In this document: positions 32,417-45,578 of the stretch, piece by piece
Position numbering within the stretch: the first letter of the stretch is position 1
Layout of the letters: each line of letters opens with the position of its first letter
Origin: Centroberyx gerrardi
Taxonomy: Eukaryota; Chordata; Actinopteri; Beryciformes; Berycidae
DNA: 64,000 nucleotides
Reading direction: 5' to 3'
NCBI RefSeq assembly: GCF_048128805.1
Contig: NC_136016.1
Span: 6,034,501-6,098,500 of the forward strand
Made by a program: the position numbers and the translations under genes
Notes under the pieces: generated by a model
Databases searched by the model: none
Told to the model about the DNA's origin: nothing
What the model saw: the letters and a program-made list of their open reading frames with translations, nothing else

Positions 32417-35209
32417 TTACAGAATGCCCCTGAAGTCAAGGCTGTCTGCAGATCTGCTGGAGTAGGGCAGCTGTTGACCTCTATGCTGCGGGAAGACATG
32501 CTGATGCCTGCAAGGCCTGGATCTTGCTATGGCTCTTGCGGGTCTGTAGTGCTTTTTGAACTGCAGGAACACAGAGAAAACACGTTTAGTACAAATCCCT
32601 TGACATCTACTAAAAGCGTTAAAGCCTTGACCTAATTAAGAAAGCGGATCCATCGCTTAATCAGTGAGTTATTTTAGCGTAGTACTCACTCTTGTGCATC
32701 TCAATATCACTGCTCCAGTGAAGAGGAACAACATGACAATGAACGCCGTCACGCTCAGGACAATGAAGATGAGATCCATAGCATGGCCGTCACATTGTTC
32801 CTGAGGATCCCTCTCTGTGAGGCAAAGGGACAGAAGGGGGTGTCAGTTGAATATTTGATTTACTTGCTTGTAGGGATGGGACGATGTACTGAAATTCATT
32901 ATATCACGATACAAAACTGTGACAATACGTATTGTGGGGCAGAAAAATTTATCGTGATAAGCATATCGTCCCATCCCTACTTGCTTGAAATGTAAATTAA
33001 TCATGTTCCAAAGGGTTACGTAACTATTTAACCTTCATCTTCTCTAAAACTCAAGTGACTGATTCTTCTCACCTCTGACAATTACCACGGTGCCATTGCT
33101 CTCAAGGCTTTCTGGCGTCAACGTGTGCGTATTGAAGTAACTCCACTTGCAGTAGTACACGTCCGTGTCCTCCAGCCCCAAGAGAGACAGCCGCAGGGTG
33201 AACCCGCAGCCCGGCCCGGTCCCTGGGTCTGGAACCACGTCGACTCGGCCTGTGAAGCCCGAGTGGACGGTCCTCTTGGTGACTCGGCCCTCCGCCAAGG
33301 ACACGTACACGACGCTTCTGTCGCCTTGGAAATAGCCCAGCAGGTAGAGCCCCATCGGGTTGGACAGCGATGTGGAGCACAGGATCTCAGCGGACGAGTT
33401 GACTCTCATCAGGGAGATGGCAGGCGGGTTTTGAGAAACTGTCAGGGAGAGATGGATCGTTACTGACGGGGGCGGTCTTACCATTAGGCAAAGGTAGGTG
33501 AATGCCTTAGGCCCCATAAAAGACAAGAATAGAGCCAATATAACCGTGTTTCTCATCAATTTAAAAGAAATTCCCTTATTGAAAAGCACCCCAATTGTTT
33601 CAATCTTGAGTCATGGCCACCATGTTGCCGCTTGCAATATTACCTATTATTAACTACCTATTACCACTGCTTCCAAGCTCAGCCCCAACTTAAGGTAATG
33701 TATAGAAAGGATGGATTGAAAACAGTGAATGTTGGGACTCAGGGGGCCCCATATTTGCCTTTGCCCAGGGCCCCCAAATCACTAAGTCCGCCCCTGCACC
33801 TGAGGCAGTCATGAAATGCAGAGAAGACATAAGCATTTCCAGGCCATGTCTTCTGGAGAAACATGAATAATATCTAATAAAATGATAAAACTCAGCTTCC
33901 TCCATCCCTCTGCCTCCTACCAAAAAAACTATCCTCATGAACTGGAAAACTAGACACAAACTAAACAGAACACAATGGTTAAACCTTCTTACAGAACATA
34001 TTTCGATGGAAAAGCTTACAGCCTCTCTCCAAGATCAAACCCCATGCTTTGAAGCAACCTGGAACCCCTTTCATTACGCACTAAAGCTACCAATGTTGAA
34101 TTTTCCCCTCACTTGCCTCTACTGACACAAATAGGATCTACAGTAATTTATAATGCTGTTAGAGAGGCGGCTCTCTCTCTAACTGAGGTGTCTGTCACCT
34201 TGCGTGCAGGAGGCCTCCGAGTGACCTGTGAACCAATGCCCCTCACACATGAGGAACGCACACACACACACACACACACACACTCTCTCTCTCTTTCTCA
34301 CTACTGCAAACCACTAGACTCTCAGAACCTAATCTGTTATTGTTATTGCTATTTTTATCATTATTCTATGTAATAACAGCTGCTTCTTTTTTTTTATTCT
34401 CTCCCCTTTTAATTTTCACTTTGCATCTGTTTGTCTGTGTGTTCTTTTTTTTTTTCCTTCCTTCCTTTCACCTTCTTCCTCTCCTTTGTTATTGCTTATT
34501 CAGCGAGGAGGGAGGGCAGGGACTTCACCACTGTCTAATTATAGCTATATTCATCTATATTCACAATAAAGTATATATATATATATATATATATATGACA
34601 CTACCAGTCAAAAGTTTGGACACACCTGATTGAATGTACTATGTTTTTCATTATCTTAAAGCCAACAGTGGAGTTGATGCCTATGTATGTATTTCTTTCC
34701 AAATACATTCCTTTGCCTTTCCATCAAGGCAAAGGGCGGCTACTTTAAATAATCTAAAAATATAAGATAGTTTTGATTTAACACTTTTTTGTTCACTGCA
34801 TAACTCCATTTGTGTTAATTCACAGTTTTGATGTCTTTACTATTATTTTAAAATGTGGAAAATAGTAAAAAATAAAGAAAAATGTGGTGTGTCAAAACTT
34901 TTGACTGGTAGTGTATATATATATAACAAAAAGACAAAAAAAACCAACAACCTCAACTTCCTGCAGGTGCTGTAGGGTAATCGCATGAAAAGAGCTAAGA
35001 GATGCTCTCAGGGCAAAAACAAACTGAGGCTGCAAACAGGAAAAAGTGACTCAGACCTGTTGCTGAAGACAGCTTCCCTTCATCCCTTCCATTAACCCAA
35101 GACAAATCCATCCCTGCTGTCTCACACACTCACCTGTCCAGGGGTCGAGCAGCGCCCCAGCAGGCATGCACAGTAATCCCAACAGACAGCTCCACCAGTG
35201 ACCTCTCAT
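32417..35209 (-). CDS. CD7-like single-V-domain immunoglobulin membrane protein
   Basis: Four exons: 35209-35134, 33438-33073, 32814-32690, 32560-32417; 711 nt, 236 residues (human CD7 is 240). Exon 1 encodes a signal peptide (MRGHWWSCLLGLLCMPAGAL). Exon 2 encodes one Ig V-type domain with the Cys pair in AEILCSTS and DVYYCKW and the usual L..ED.D.YYC end. Exon 3 gives a membrane span (LIFIVLSVTAFIVMLFLFTG) and exon 4 a basic cytoplasmic tail ending YSSRSADSLDFRGIL; the tail has no clear ITAM or ITIM. CD7 is a T/NK-cell surface receptor. The call rests on size, one-domain layout and location next to NARF, as CD7 lies near NARF in human; sequence identity is low, so another receptor of the same shape is possible. 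Its introns hold two MITEs. Confidence 0.65.
32871..32979. mobile_element. 109-bp hAT-type MITE with perfect target duplication
   Basis: Ends TAGGGATGGGACGAT and ATCGTCCCATCCCTA are perfect inverted copies. The 8-bp duplication CTTGCTTG flanks both sides (32863-32870 and 32980-32987). Intact flanks imply a fairly recent insertion into the CD7-like intron. Confidence 0.9.
33464..33797. mobile_element. GC-ended MITE in CD7-like intron 1
   Basis: The ends GGGGCGGTCTTACCATTAGG and its counterpart CTAAGTCCGCCCC are loosely inverted, with GGCCCC-rich subterminal motifs on both sides (near 33510 and 33745). No coding capacity. It sits next to the Ig exon and makes the open frame look longer than the exon. 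Confidence 0.6.
34256..34597. repeat. CA, CT and AT microsatellites
   Basis: (CA)n with a CT extension at about 34256-34302 and (AT)n at 34572-34597, separated by T-rich sequence, in the first intron of the CD7-like gene. Confidence 0.85.
34599..34913. mobile_element. Tc1-type MITE (about 315 bp)
   Basis: Left end CACTACCAGTCAAAAGTTTG and right end AAACTTTTGACTGGTAGTG are inverted repeats flanked by an alternating TA tract, as expected for TA-targeting Tc1 elements. AT-rich interior without transposase. Confidence 0.85.
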
Positions 35210-36035
35210 CCTGCAAGCTGGGCTGCAGGTCGGCTCCCTTGCACACACACACACTCACACTCGCGCTCACCCCGACCCGACACGCTGCACACACGACTGA
35301 GCTGGCCGGCTGCCAGATCGGGCCTTAAAAGAAGAGGTGTGACATACATACCGTGCAGAGGAAGTGTGACTGGAACATTGTTTTTCTCTGTTACCATTTG
35401 TGGCATCGGTGGTTATCAGCTGTACGTGCGTCGGGCTGACTGTGCTGTAACACCTATCAGATAACTGATACTGAAGTGTTTGATATTCATAAAACTTTAT
35501 TGGAGCAGATGTTCCATGACGCATAACACTTTTATATACATTATATACACAGTGGTTACAAAAGGCATAACCTGCAGTGACAGTATACCCAACAGCATTA
35601 CCCAGGGTACATTTATTAATCTAATCAATCAATCAGAACTTCACAACCATTGCTCTGCTTTCACACTATAGTGTTAATAATACCACATTATGCTTTTGAT
35701 CTATCCACCGCCCACTTTTAGTGTTGCCAAGTGCAAACAAAGCTAATGCAGATTCTGTTGAGAAATTGAAATGAAATAAACAAATCAAGCCATAGCAAAT
35801 TATGAAGAAACTTGTATAAAGACCTCTCAGAAACGCATAGAAGGTAAAAAAATAAATAAATACAACACAAATGGGTCTGAACAAAGCTGTTATAAAGACA
35901 AAGCTCTGACACAATAGGGCATGGTGGGTTTCCAGACGCAGGTAGCTGCCCAGTCAGTAGTAATGTAGAGTCTGCTTTTGTGAACAACAGATATATACAT
36001 TTCTATCTACATTATGTACATACACATACGCAAAA

Positions 36036-36954
36036 TCACACATGCGTTAGGCGTTTTGAAGCAGCTTCGCTCTCCGGGTCGGCGTCAGCATTGTTGGGGT
36101 GTCGTTGCGTCATTTTGTTCCAGACATGGCTGACCATTCTCTTGCCTCTCTGAGTTTTAGCCAGGTATACCACAATACCCACAACAGCGAGGGTGACAAC
36201 AATGCCAACCAGGGCAGCATACACGTTAGTTGGCTCAGGGTCAATGGATTTCTCTGACAAGATAAAGAATTTCTCTTATGAACCCACATTAAACCCACAT
36301 TGTGAGTCTGAACAACACTTCCAGGACTCAAAATGACAGTATATAGGCACGGAGAATAATCATGCACACATACAAATAATCACATAAACATGATAAGACA
36401 TTTGCAAAAAAGCTTTAAGACACTCACCATGAATGTTAACTCCTACTGTGGCAGTAGAAGATTCAGTACCACAGTCTGTACTCATTGAAATGTAGTAAAT
36501 TCCCTTCATGTCTTTCTTGACACTTGGGATGTTGAGATACAGCACATGTGTAATGTTGTCCACTCCACAGGTGTAGGGTTTGTCCTGTGCGTCTTTTTGC
36601 GTGTTTTCATTCATCTTGTTGCTGCAAATTACGTTGCCACTTTTGTCACTGTCTTTACTCCAGATATACTGTAGAACTTCACATCCACTGTCAAAATTCG
36701 AGAAATTCATGGCACAGCGTAGCATCATGTCATCTCCAACTTTGGCCTCTACTGTACTGTTGCACTTCAGCGTCACTCCTGGATGATAAACAGTGGCATT
36801 AATTGATATAATGACTTGTTTTCACTTCATAATGTATTTGCTGTAGTATATTTATTCCTGTAGAAGCGTCATGATTAACTGTTCGGTTACCTTGATCTAC
36901 TGAGGCACTGCCTGGCAAAACGGCAGCCATAAAGAGCAAACACAGCTGGTGCAT
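36036..36954 (-). CDS. Unrecognised single-Ig-domain type I membrane protein
   Basis: Three coding exons: 36954-36891, 36778-36428, 36253-36036; 633 nt, 210 residues. Residues 1-18 are a signal peptide (MHQLCLLFMAAVLPGSAS). The ectodomain has an Ig-like pattern (VGDDMMLRCAMNF, YIWSKD, KKDMKGIYYISM) with several N-glycosylation sites (NST, NFS, NIT). The usual C at the YxC position is replaced: the strand reads YYISMSTDCG, with Cys six residues after the second Tyr, plus extra cysteines. The membrane span is YAALVGIVVTLAVVGIVVYL and the tail is short and basic. An acceptor directly before the ATG implies a 5' UTR exon, perhaps ending near 39207 (donor ACT|GTAAGT). It lies 2 kb upstream of the CD7-like gene on the same strand. 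SECTM1 is CD7's neighbour in human and has the same layout, but I cannot show homology. Confidence 0.6.
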
Positions 36955-36999
36955 CCTGAAAGTCCCTCTGTCTTAAGGAAATGGAAGAGGGGAAAGAAG

Positions 37000-39900
37000 A
37001 GAAATCAAACAAAAGAGATAAATTAGGCCACTTTTAATTTCTGCTGCCCCACCTGAGTCTCACCAAACACGTAATTCAACTACAGATTCACCATGTGTGT
37101 TGAAGTGTGGGGGAATAATGACATAAGTTTAAGGAAGAGTGGGGGTTGGCTGGTACTTTCCACTCTCTGTTATGGCGTAATGTTGAAAGTATTTAACCTG
37201 CAGCAAATGAAAGATTAAGATCGCAGCTAAAAACCAGGTCCATGACTGTTCCCATGAAATGAGTGTAAGTGATGTTGTACTTTTATGTCATCCAGCTCCA
37301 ACACGCTGCTGGTAGACACACAGCTAGTTGATATCCTGCTATAGAGGAGGAAACTGTTTCCCCCTAAGCACCACGGCCACTTGTGAGGTTTAGAATTAAA
37401 ACCCACTGAGGCCAAGCCTGTGGTGTTTGTGTGATGAGGTAAATTACACACTCAATACAGTTCTTGATGATTCAGTGAGTTTGCATTTCGATGTAGGCCT
37501 TTGCTTTAGCTTTTTAAGTGAAGCTGAAGTGTATTTATATCTTGTTTGTTTACATGTGTATTGTTTATGAGCATCAGGTTGAAATCTATTCCAAGACCAT
37601 TAAGTCCAAGCTTTTAGTCCTTTTAGGTGTTTTGTGTAATAAATGACACATTCATTTTTTCAAAGCAGAGTTAGTTGGATGAACTACATTTTTTATGGTT
37701 GTTACAATTAAATTGAACGTCTTTCATTGAGTATCAGCTTGGTAAATAGCAGTTTAACAGTAACTTCCCCAACCAGTAGCGTAACAAGTCAGCGCCGGGC
37801 CCCAATGCAAGATGGTCAAAGCGGGCGTGTAGCAGCCAATAATGTAATACTACATACAATAGTTATTTTTGGCAGTTATTACAATAACTACTGTTATTGT
37901 AATAGTTATTACAGTTATTACAATAACTACTGTTATTGTAATAACTGCCAGTAACGTAATCATTTTTCCGTTCTTAATGTAGTAAAAGTCGATAATGTAA
38001 TAACTGGCCAATAATGTCATACATTTTCTGAACCAATAACGTAATAACTTTTTGCGCTTTTTTTTTTTGCCCTTCTAACTCTGTAATTTATGGTCTTATG
38101 TACATAATAGTAAGCATCTAAAAAGTTTTAGAAATTAGTTTCAATCCAAATTGGAAATATTGTCATTTAAGTTTTTGTAAACTTTCCTGATATTGGGTTT
38201 GAATTGGGCGTGGTTATGCTCGGACATTTATAATGATAATATAATATAATATAATAATTCCGCGAACCAATCATAAAAAAAATCCACGTCAGTTGTCAGT
38301 TGAAACAGATGCAACAAAACCTCACTGCACTGGTGAGTCGAGTCAAACTAATGTAGCCGCTCGGAGCTGTATGGTGGAGAGATGCAGGTGATGCTTCTAA
38401 CTTCTTACTTAATACTTACTTCTTACTTCTAACTCTTCTAACGCAGTAGTATGCATGTGTCCATAATCACCATAACCCAGAATCCGCGGGGCGGGAGCAC
38501 ATTTTGCACATTTTTGAACATCAAATCGCCCATTAATCCTTATTTAAACTTAATTTAGAAATGTAACACAGAGCAGTCAATAAACTATATGTAAAACTGT
38601 TTTATGTTATTGTATTGTTATTTATTTGGTGAATGAATGACATCAAGTATGTGTCACCATGGAGCAGTTGACTTGGCTTATTGAGTACTATAATACATAC
38701 CGCTTACCATTGAAGTTCAGTAGCTGTGTATATAATGTAGAGTCAGTGCTCTAGATCTTATGACAAGATAGTGACAAGATAATAAACTATACATCTGCAT
38801 TATCTAGGTAAGATCTGGAACACTACAGGGTCAGTGTTCAAGATCTTATGATATGATAGGAGCCCAATGCAGCTGCATTATGTAGTTACAACACAGGACT
38901 GATAAATTGTCAGAAATCTACATGCTATTTCCTATCCATCATAAATTCTGTGGTATCTCATAATCTGTAGACTGGTAGTTATGACTAACCCTAACTCTGA
39001 TTCCTACTTCCTACTCATCTTGAGATCAGTGAGTAACTCTACAGCAAAATATTACAAACAGCTCATGCGATTGGATCAGGCCAGCAGCCCCGTTTTCCCT
39101 GATACTGAATCAGCCTTGTGACTCGCTCATCTCCCACAAGGACAGCTTAAACTAACCCACACACACATACACATAAACAGAGAAAGAAAAAAGTCAGGTA
39201 CTTACAGTCTGCCTGAGAGAGTCCTTCTGTCAAATGCGAGCAATAGGGAAAGTTTCCTTGAGGATAAATCTGCGGCTTCCACACGCTACAGTGCAGCTCA
39301 CGTTTTCAACCCACACACACACTTTGCCCCAGGGGAATTTCCTCCGGTATCACTTGAAACCATGAACATGCTTGGAGAGATGAAAAGATAGTTTCAAATA
39401 TCCAAAGAGAGAGTGGCAGACAGAAAGAGAAAGATAGAGAGAGAGAGAGGCAAAATCACACTACAATAGTGGGAACAACCTACGGTCAATAAAACCATAC
39501 CTATGCAATGCTGTGCCTGTTCAAGTGGAGACGTGACTAGTAGGAAGTGAGTATGACCATATACTTGTTGATTCCAGAGATAACACGCACACATGCACGC
39601 ACACACACACACACACACACAAGGAAATGGCATTATGTTGTTGCAAATTCACTGTCAAGGACTCAAAACATTGTATTGTCATTTGCATTAAGACCGCTTC
39701 CAATCAGAATAATGCAATGGCTTTTATTGTAAGATTATGTCATGTGCTTTCATATATGTTCATAGAGCATATGAACAAGTATATGCTCATGTATACGCAT
39801 ATGCTGTATGAACATGTTTACCCTTCACAAAAAGGATAACTTCCATTAAAAACTGCTGCAAACCAACGATCAATTGTTGCCAATGACGACCTGTATAAAC

Positions 39901-41100
39901 CCCTCAGTCACTTATGTCATCTTAACACTATATGATTAACTCATCAACTTGACTTGAATAGGAGTTAGACATTAAATGGTTTCATATTAAGAGCCATGTT
40001 CACTCTAAGGCAGGCAGAGTCAAACATGAAAGCTGGACAACGCAGTGAATAATGGGTCACATTCCAGTATAATTCCCATTCGAAATGACACCACACCTTC
40101 ATTTCGCTTGTTGGAATATTTTACTGCTCAACATGTATGACATGTATGATCTTGTAAAACAAAGAAAAAACACAAAACACATTAAAAATGCTATTTTGCT
40201 TGCGGAACAAGAACAAAAAGGCAAATGAAAGTGTCCAGTACCGTTTGGAAGAATTCATTTTGATTCTCCTTTGGGACGGATGAACAAAACACTGGGTTGG
40301 TAAACGCAGATAGGCAAAGACTTACATTGTGTCAAGTCAGTAGTTTTTAGTGCATGTGGTAGAGACCTTTAACCTGTACTTCCGTTGATTATGACTGAGA
40401 CCAGATGTTGTACATGCGTTGCAATAGCAGTCAGGGTCAGACTGCTGCATGAGGAGACTTTGGCCTCTCTTTCAGAATCATTTACAACAGGGACACGTCT
40501 AACACCTCCAACTAAAACAGCGGGTTTCATATGGGACATTTGTAGAATACAACAGGCTCCTGAATGTACATTCACTGTCCAACAGTTTGTTTCATAAGCT
40601 TCTCAAATGTTTTCTCGATGGTTTATTGCTCTGTAGATTGGCATAAATGGTTCAAACCTCCTGCCGACCTACTTCTGCCTCACACCTGTCTAGTGACCTT
40701 GTACCTAGTTTTTCATTAGCCAAGTCCCCATTATACAAACAGCCTGTCAGTGCTATTGTCCTGTGCCGGGTAGATATGATATTGACATCAGTTTCATTGT
40801 GCATAAAAGGTGTGTGGCTAGACTCTGGACTCGAATTCCCCCTTCAGGCTCCGATTTGGCACAGGAGATCCACCAGTTTTTGATTTTACAAGACATCACC
40901 CCCCTGTGGCCAAAAGGAAGAATGGCAACTATCAAGCCTTGAGTTCTTTTCCACTGGCCCGCAGTGCAGCCTGGTCCTCGGTCTTTAGATGGGGTGCTTC
41001 ACGGCGCCAACATGAAGGAATTGTAGGCCAGGTCGGCCTACGCGGGATCGGAGGCGACCGGAGACGACGACCTCAAACGTGCCCCGATACATCTGTGTTT
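37000..41100. other. Spacer between the Ig genes and NARF
   Basis: No coding exon was recognised. About 37780-38060 holds a repeat with the recurring motif AATAA[T/C]GTAATA and a palindrome (37870-37950). A CA microsatellite lies at 39590-39621 and a GA-rich tract at 39410-39450. A donor near 39207 probably ends a 5' UTR exon of the upstream Ig gene. Confidence 0.5.
37860..37955. repeat. AT-rich palindrome
   Basis: GGCAGTTATTACAATAACTA is mirrored by its complement about 50 nt downstream (ending AATAACTGCC), with the unit ACAATAACTACTGTTATTGT occurring twice. Part of a wider repeat with GTAATA motifs. Confidence 0.75.
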
Positions 41101-41104
41101 ATCC

Positions 41105-44100
41105 TCACCACTGGATGTGCGGGGGCTGCGTGTGTATCTGACTCTGGTGCCGGTACTGGGTGTGTAGGAGCGCGCCGGCCTGCGGGGAGTCCTGGCCCTG
41201 CAGCCAGTCTTGGTAGAGGGTGTGCAGGGCGGGGTTGAGCTCCGGGAGGCGGAGCGGCAGGCAGCTGTAGGCCTCCTCCATCTGCTGGACCAGGGTTTTA
41301 TCCGCCCGGCCCGCCAGCTCGCTCTCTGCCTGACCGCGGCCGCTCAGGCACCCTGAGGAGACGTGGGAGAGTTTCAGTGGAAGAGCAGAACTCCAAAAAG
41401 CCACCCAAAGTTAGTACAGTTTTGAGTAGGAAGAGGCAAAAAAAACACACTTCTGACAGCAGTGGGACAAACATGGTGATTTCAATCAGTGGTTCTTCCT
41501 TTCTGGCTTGTGACCCCTTAAAATGTGAAGTAATGCTGACTCGCACCCCCCAACTCCCCACCCCCCACCCCCCACCCACCCATCATAGGCTGCATATGCA
41601 GAGTTGTAAACAGTTCACCCAGAGACTGATTTTCCCTTTTCAGGTCGTTTCATTCGGTAATCGGAGGAGGCCGAGAGGCTGAAAAACTATTCAGTATTTC
41701 ACAAGAAAAGAGCAAAAATCAGAGAAAAAACACACAAATCTACTATACAAATGAATGTGTATTTCTTTCAGATTTTTCTCAATTTTTTGTAATTTTTTCC
41801 TTGTGAAATTCTGAATAGTTTTCAGCCTCTCGGTCTCCTCTGATAATGAATCCAATGAAACAACCTGGAAAGGGGAAATCATTGGTTGGTTGAAGTCACA
41901 TGCAGCCTGTGACGGCGGTTTGTGAGTAGGCATGGCTTTGTTTTAAGGAGTCATGGACCAAAAAGATTGAGAACCACTGGAGTAGAGGTTGTGGGAATCT
42001 AAACACATCCGCATCACGCCGGTAGTGGCGGTGTTACCTCCGGGGCAGGACAGCACCTCCACCAGCTGGTAAGGCACGCGGCCTTTCCTCATGCGGTGCA
42101 CCAGCGTCTGGATGTTCCTGAAGCCGTAGACGGCGGCAAACTGCAGCAGCGTCTCCCCGTCCCGCTCCAGAGTCACTTCCTGGAAGTCACGGTTCCTGCA
42201 GAACCAGAGGAGAGTTTTCAGACAAAGTATATGCTTGCAAATCTGGAAGAATGCAAATGAATTGTAAATGTGGACATGGATGGATAGAACTGAGGAGTAA
42301 CAAATGGAGACACAATGCATTTATATTTTGTTGTTAACAGCGTCTCCGGCAGATGGTTTGGACGCTCAGATCTTTGAGGCGCTTTCTTGCTCTATCTGAA
42401 TGCAGTCAGGTGGAAAGGGGGTTTTCCGTGTGTTTCACCTGAGGGTCTTGTATGTGATCTCGTGGACGTCCAGACCGAAGAGCTCTTTGGCGGCGTGTTT
42501 GAACACGTGCTCCAGGAAGCCTTCGGAGCCGCGGCCCTCATGTCTCACCAGGCCCACATCTCCAGCCTCTCCCAGCCTGCAGGACACAGTGCACCATAAA
42601 AAAAAACTGTGAGCTGCATTAACGCATACTACTTTGACACATGATTTATTTGTCTTCCCTTCAAAAATCGAGGTAACTCAAGTATGCCTCCTGTGCGTTT
42701 CTGTGTGCATGATCAGGGAAACCAAATAGTGTTGATGTCTAATGTTCTTGCCATTTTGCTTGATACAAAATAACAGTAGTGGGAATATTTTCTGCCATTT
42801 TTCACCTAAGATAGCTGTCAACTGATACAACTAATTATGAGGAAAACAAACCGAGGGATTTGGATAATCATAGTTTTTGGATAATTCTACTTCAATCTGA
42901 TAGAAGAGGCAATGACAAAAGTTGTTACTGGGAAAGTAATATAACTGAGTAACATGTTACCACCCAGCACTGAATGCATGTACAGTATATGTTACATACA
43001 CACTGGCACATAGACATGCAGAAGCTCCAAGCTGAAACTAGTTGGCCCACTCACACATGGTCTAGTGGAACCGAGTCCAGCTCCCCCACTGACACCTGCC
43101 TCCGCTCCATCATGTAATAGATCTCCCCTGAAACACAGAACATCACTGTTGCTTTAACATTTCCATATCACTCTCGGCTATTTCCACTTGCATTGTGCAG
43201 GGTGTGCAAGAGCTCAGTGGGAGGATGGCAAAAAAAAGCAGAAGGAGAAGTAAAATAAGAAACCTCATGCTGTGTAAGAGGGACATAGGAAATGAGGAAA
43301 TGAAGTACAGAGTAAGACAGAGGTCAAACATGTGAGTCGGCAGAGGAAGAGAATGGGAGAGAAAGTGAGAGTGAAACTAACAAAAATAGCTAATCTGACC
43401 TTGATTTTCTTTTATGTAGCTTTTAAGTAATCCATTTTGTTTTTATCTTCTTTCACTGTGACGCATCGGTCTCAGTTTCACTATACTCCCAATTCGATGC
43501 ATTACTGTTAATAACATTTTTAGCAATTTTATTTTCTTACTTTACTTATATCATCGTATTTTACTTTTATTATTATTACTATTAATATATGATCCTGATT
43601 TTCATTATTGTGTTGTATGTCTTCTCGTTTTGTTTTGTGTTTTGTGTATTGCAATCTTGCACGAAAGGTGCTATATAAGTAATGTTTTGTTGATTGATTG
43701 ATTGACTGATTGATTGATTAATGACTGGGGGAGAGCATGAGAGATACATGTAGTCTAAAAAACAAATTAAAAACATATTGGACTTGGGTCAAATAGCGTT
43801 TACAAATGCATTTCATGGTTTGTTTTAGTCTTCTCAGGTGCCAGATGAGAAGGGTTTGCCACACAGGACAATAAGTCAGAAAGTTCATGCAGTCACAGGA
43901 AGGTATTTGAAAGTTTAGCAGTCTTTTCTGTGACTGACAACCTACCTGACCCTATCTGAAATAGCTATCTGGTAATCTATGCAGGTTAAAACAAACGCTA
44001 AGAATTCTTTGCAAAATATGATTTGGCTTGAGAGGGCTGAACCTGAGGTGAGGACACAGTCCACATCCCTGCTCTCCAGCAGGCTGCTGTAGAACTCCTC

Positions 44101-45546
44101 TCTGACCGCCTCCAGCTTCTTATCAAAGCAGGGAGCCACCACCACATGGTACAGCTTTTCTGGACTCAGCTTCTGCTAGGACACAGGACACAGAATCAGG
44201 AACTCATGATCTAATGAAACAGATCCTCTCTTGCATAGCAGTCACTCTGATGAATGTGGTGCGGCCCGGAAGACAGATAGCGACGGTACATGATCCACGC
44301 TGACCTGCTGCTTGGAGAAGTAGTCTTTGACCAGACAGCCCATGATCTGCTGGGGAGACCTGGCCGTGCAGATGTGAGGGGTGACCAGGCTGCCCAGGAC
44401 CCGCTCCGCATACCGGATCCACCCTGCAAACACACACACAGTTTTTCCTAGTGAGGTCCGGATTATAATCCTCAAAAGTTTGCAAGTTTTTGTTTCTTGT
44501 AGGGAAATTTAGACAAAATAAAAAAAGATAGTACAGTGAAAAAAGTAAAAACCTCATACACACCCACAGTATAACATGCTTTACATAGCTGATGCTACAA
44601 TTTTCATTACATTCCCATACATTTCATTCAAGGCAGATGGAGTGAGACAGAAATCTACGTTTCCTGCTGTAACCCTAATATGCATAATTTCATGACTTTT
44701 CCATGCCTATCCATAACTAGAATGGAGTGATTCCACAACCTAAAAATGTTATTCCTTGCTGGTTTGTTAATGTTGTTTTTTCTAAAGGAGTAAACTGTCT
44801 GGTTTTCTGCTAAAGTTGGGTTTGCTGTGGAGAAAAATGGCTGAAAACCACCATCTAGTGCAATGAATGAAAGATGGAAAATGCATTCTGGTATATTCTT
44901 GTAAAGTGACCCATTCGTAAAATTCACTGTTATTACCTGACTTCCACAGAGAATTTATCAAATTCCCTGAATTTCCCTGACTAGAATACAGGAAAAGTTT
45001 GGGAATACCATATTCCATGACCAATGGGAAGCCTAGAAATTGAAGGAACACCTGTAGATGTTTATGCATGAATTACTGAATGAGAAAACGAGAGGCTGAG
45101 AACATTCTCCTCTTGCTGCTCCTATCTCTGATGGAGGGAGTGGTGTGGGATGAGCCGCCTATCTTTCTCCACCAGCACTCCACTGCTATCTCTACTTCTA
45201 AAACAGGCGAGCAAAGAAGATGAAAATGGAGGCGAATATCAGGGTAGAGGGGAAGGGAAGCGGTTGTTTATTTGGACAGAAAGCCAATCTGGCAGGTGGG
45301 GAATTAAAGAGAGGAGGGAGAGGAGAATAGAGGGAGGAGAGGCTGGGAGGTGGGGGGAGTTAGGAAGGCGGTTTACCTGGGCAGGAGGAGGTGAACATGG
45401 GCAAAGCGTGGGAGTCATGGTGCCTCCTACGGTACCTCTGGACAAACTCCTTCTGGCTCTCCAAGATGCTGAAGCCTGCCGCCAGAGTGGAATCGAACAC
45501 ATACTGCACTCCTGCAGAGGGAATGAGAGAGAGAGAAACCAGGGGG

Positions 45547-45578
<32 letters not shown>

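Noticed and set aside
33439-33589. N-terminal extension of the CD7-like Ig frame
   Set aside because: The upstream part is MITE sequence; a CTGACAG acceptor at 33439 and the signal exon at 35134-35209 explain the gene better.
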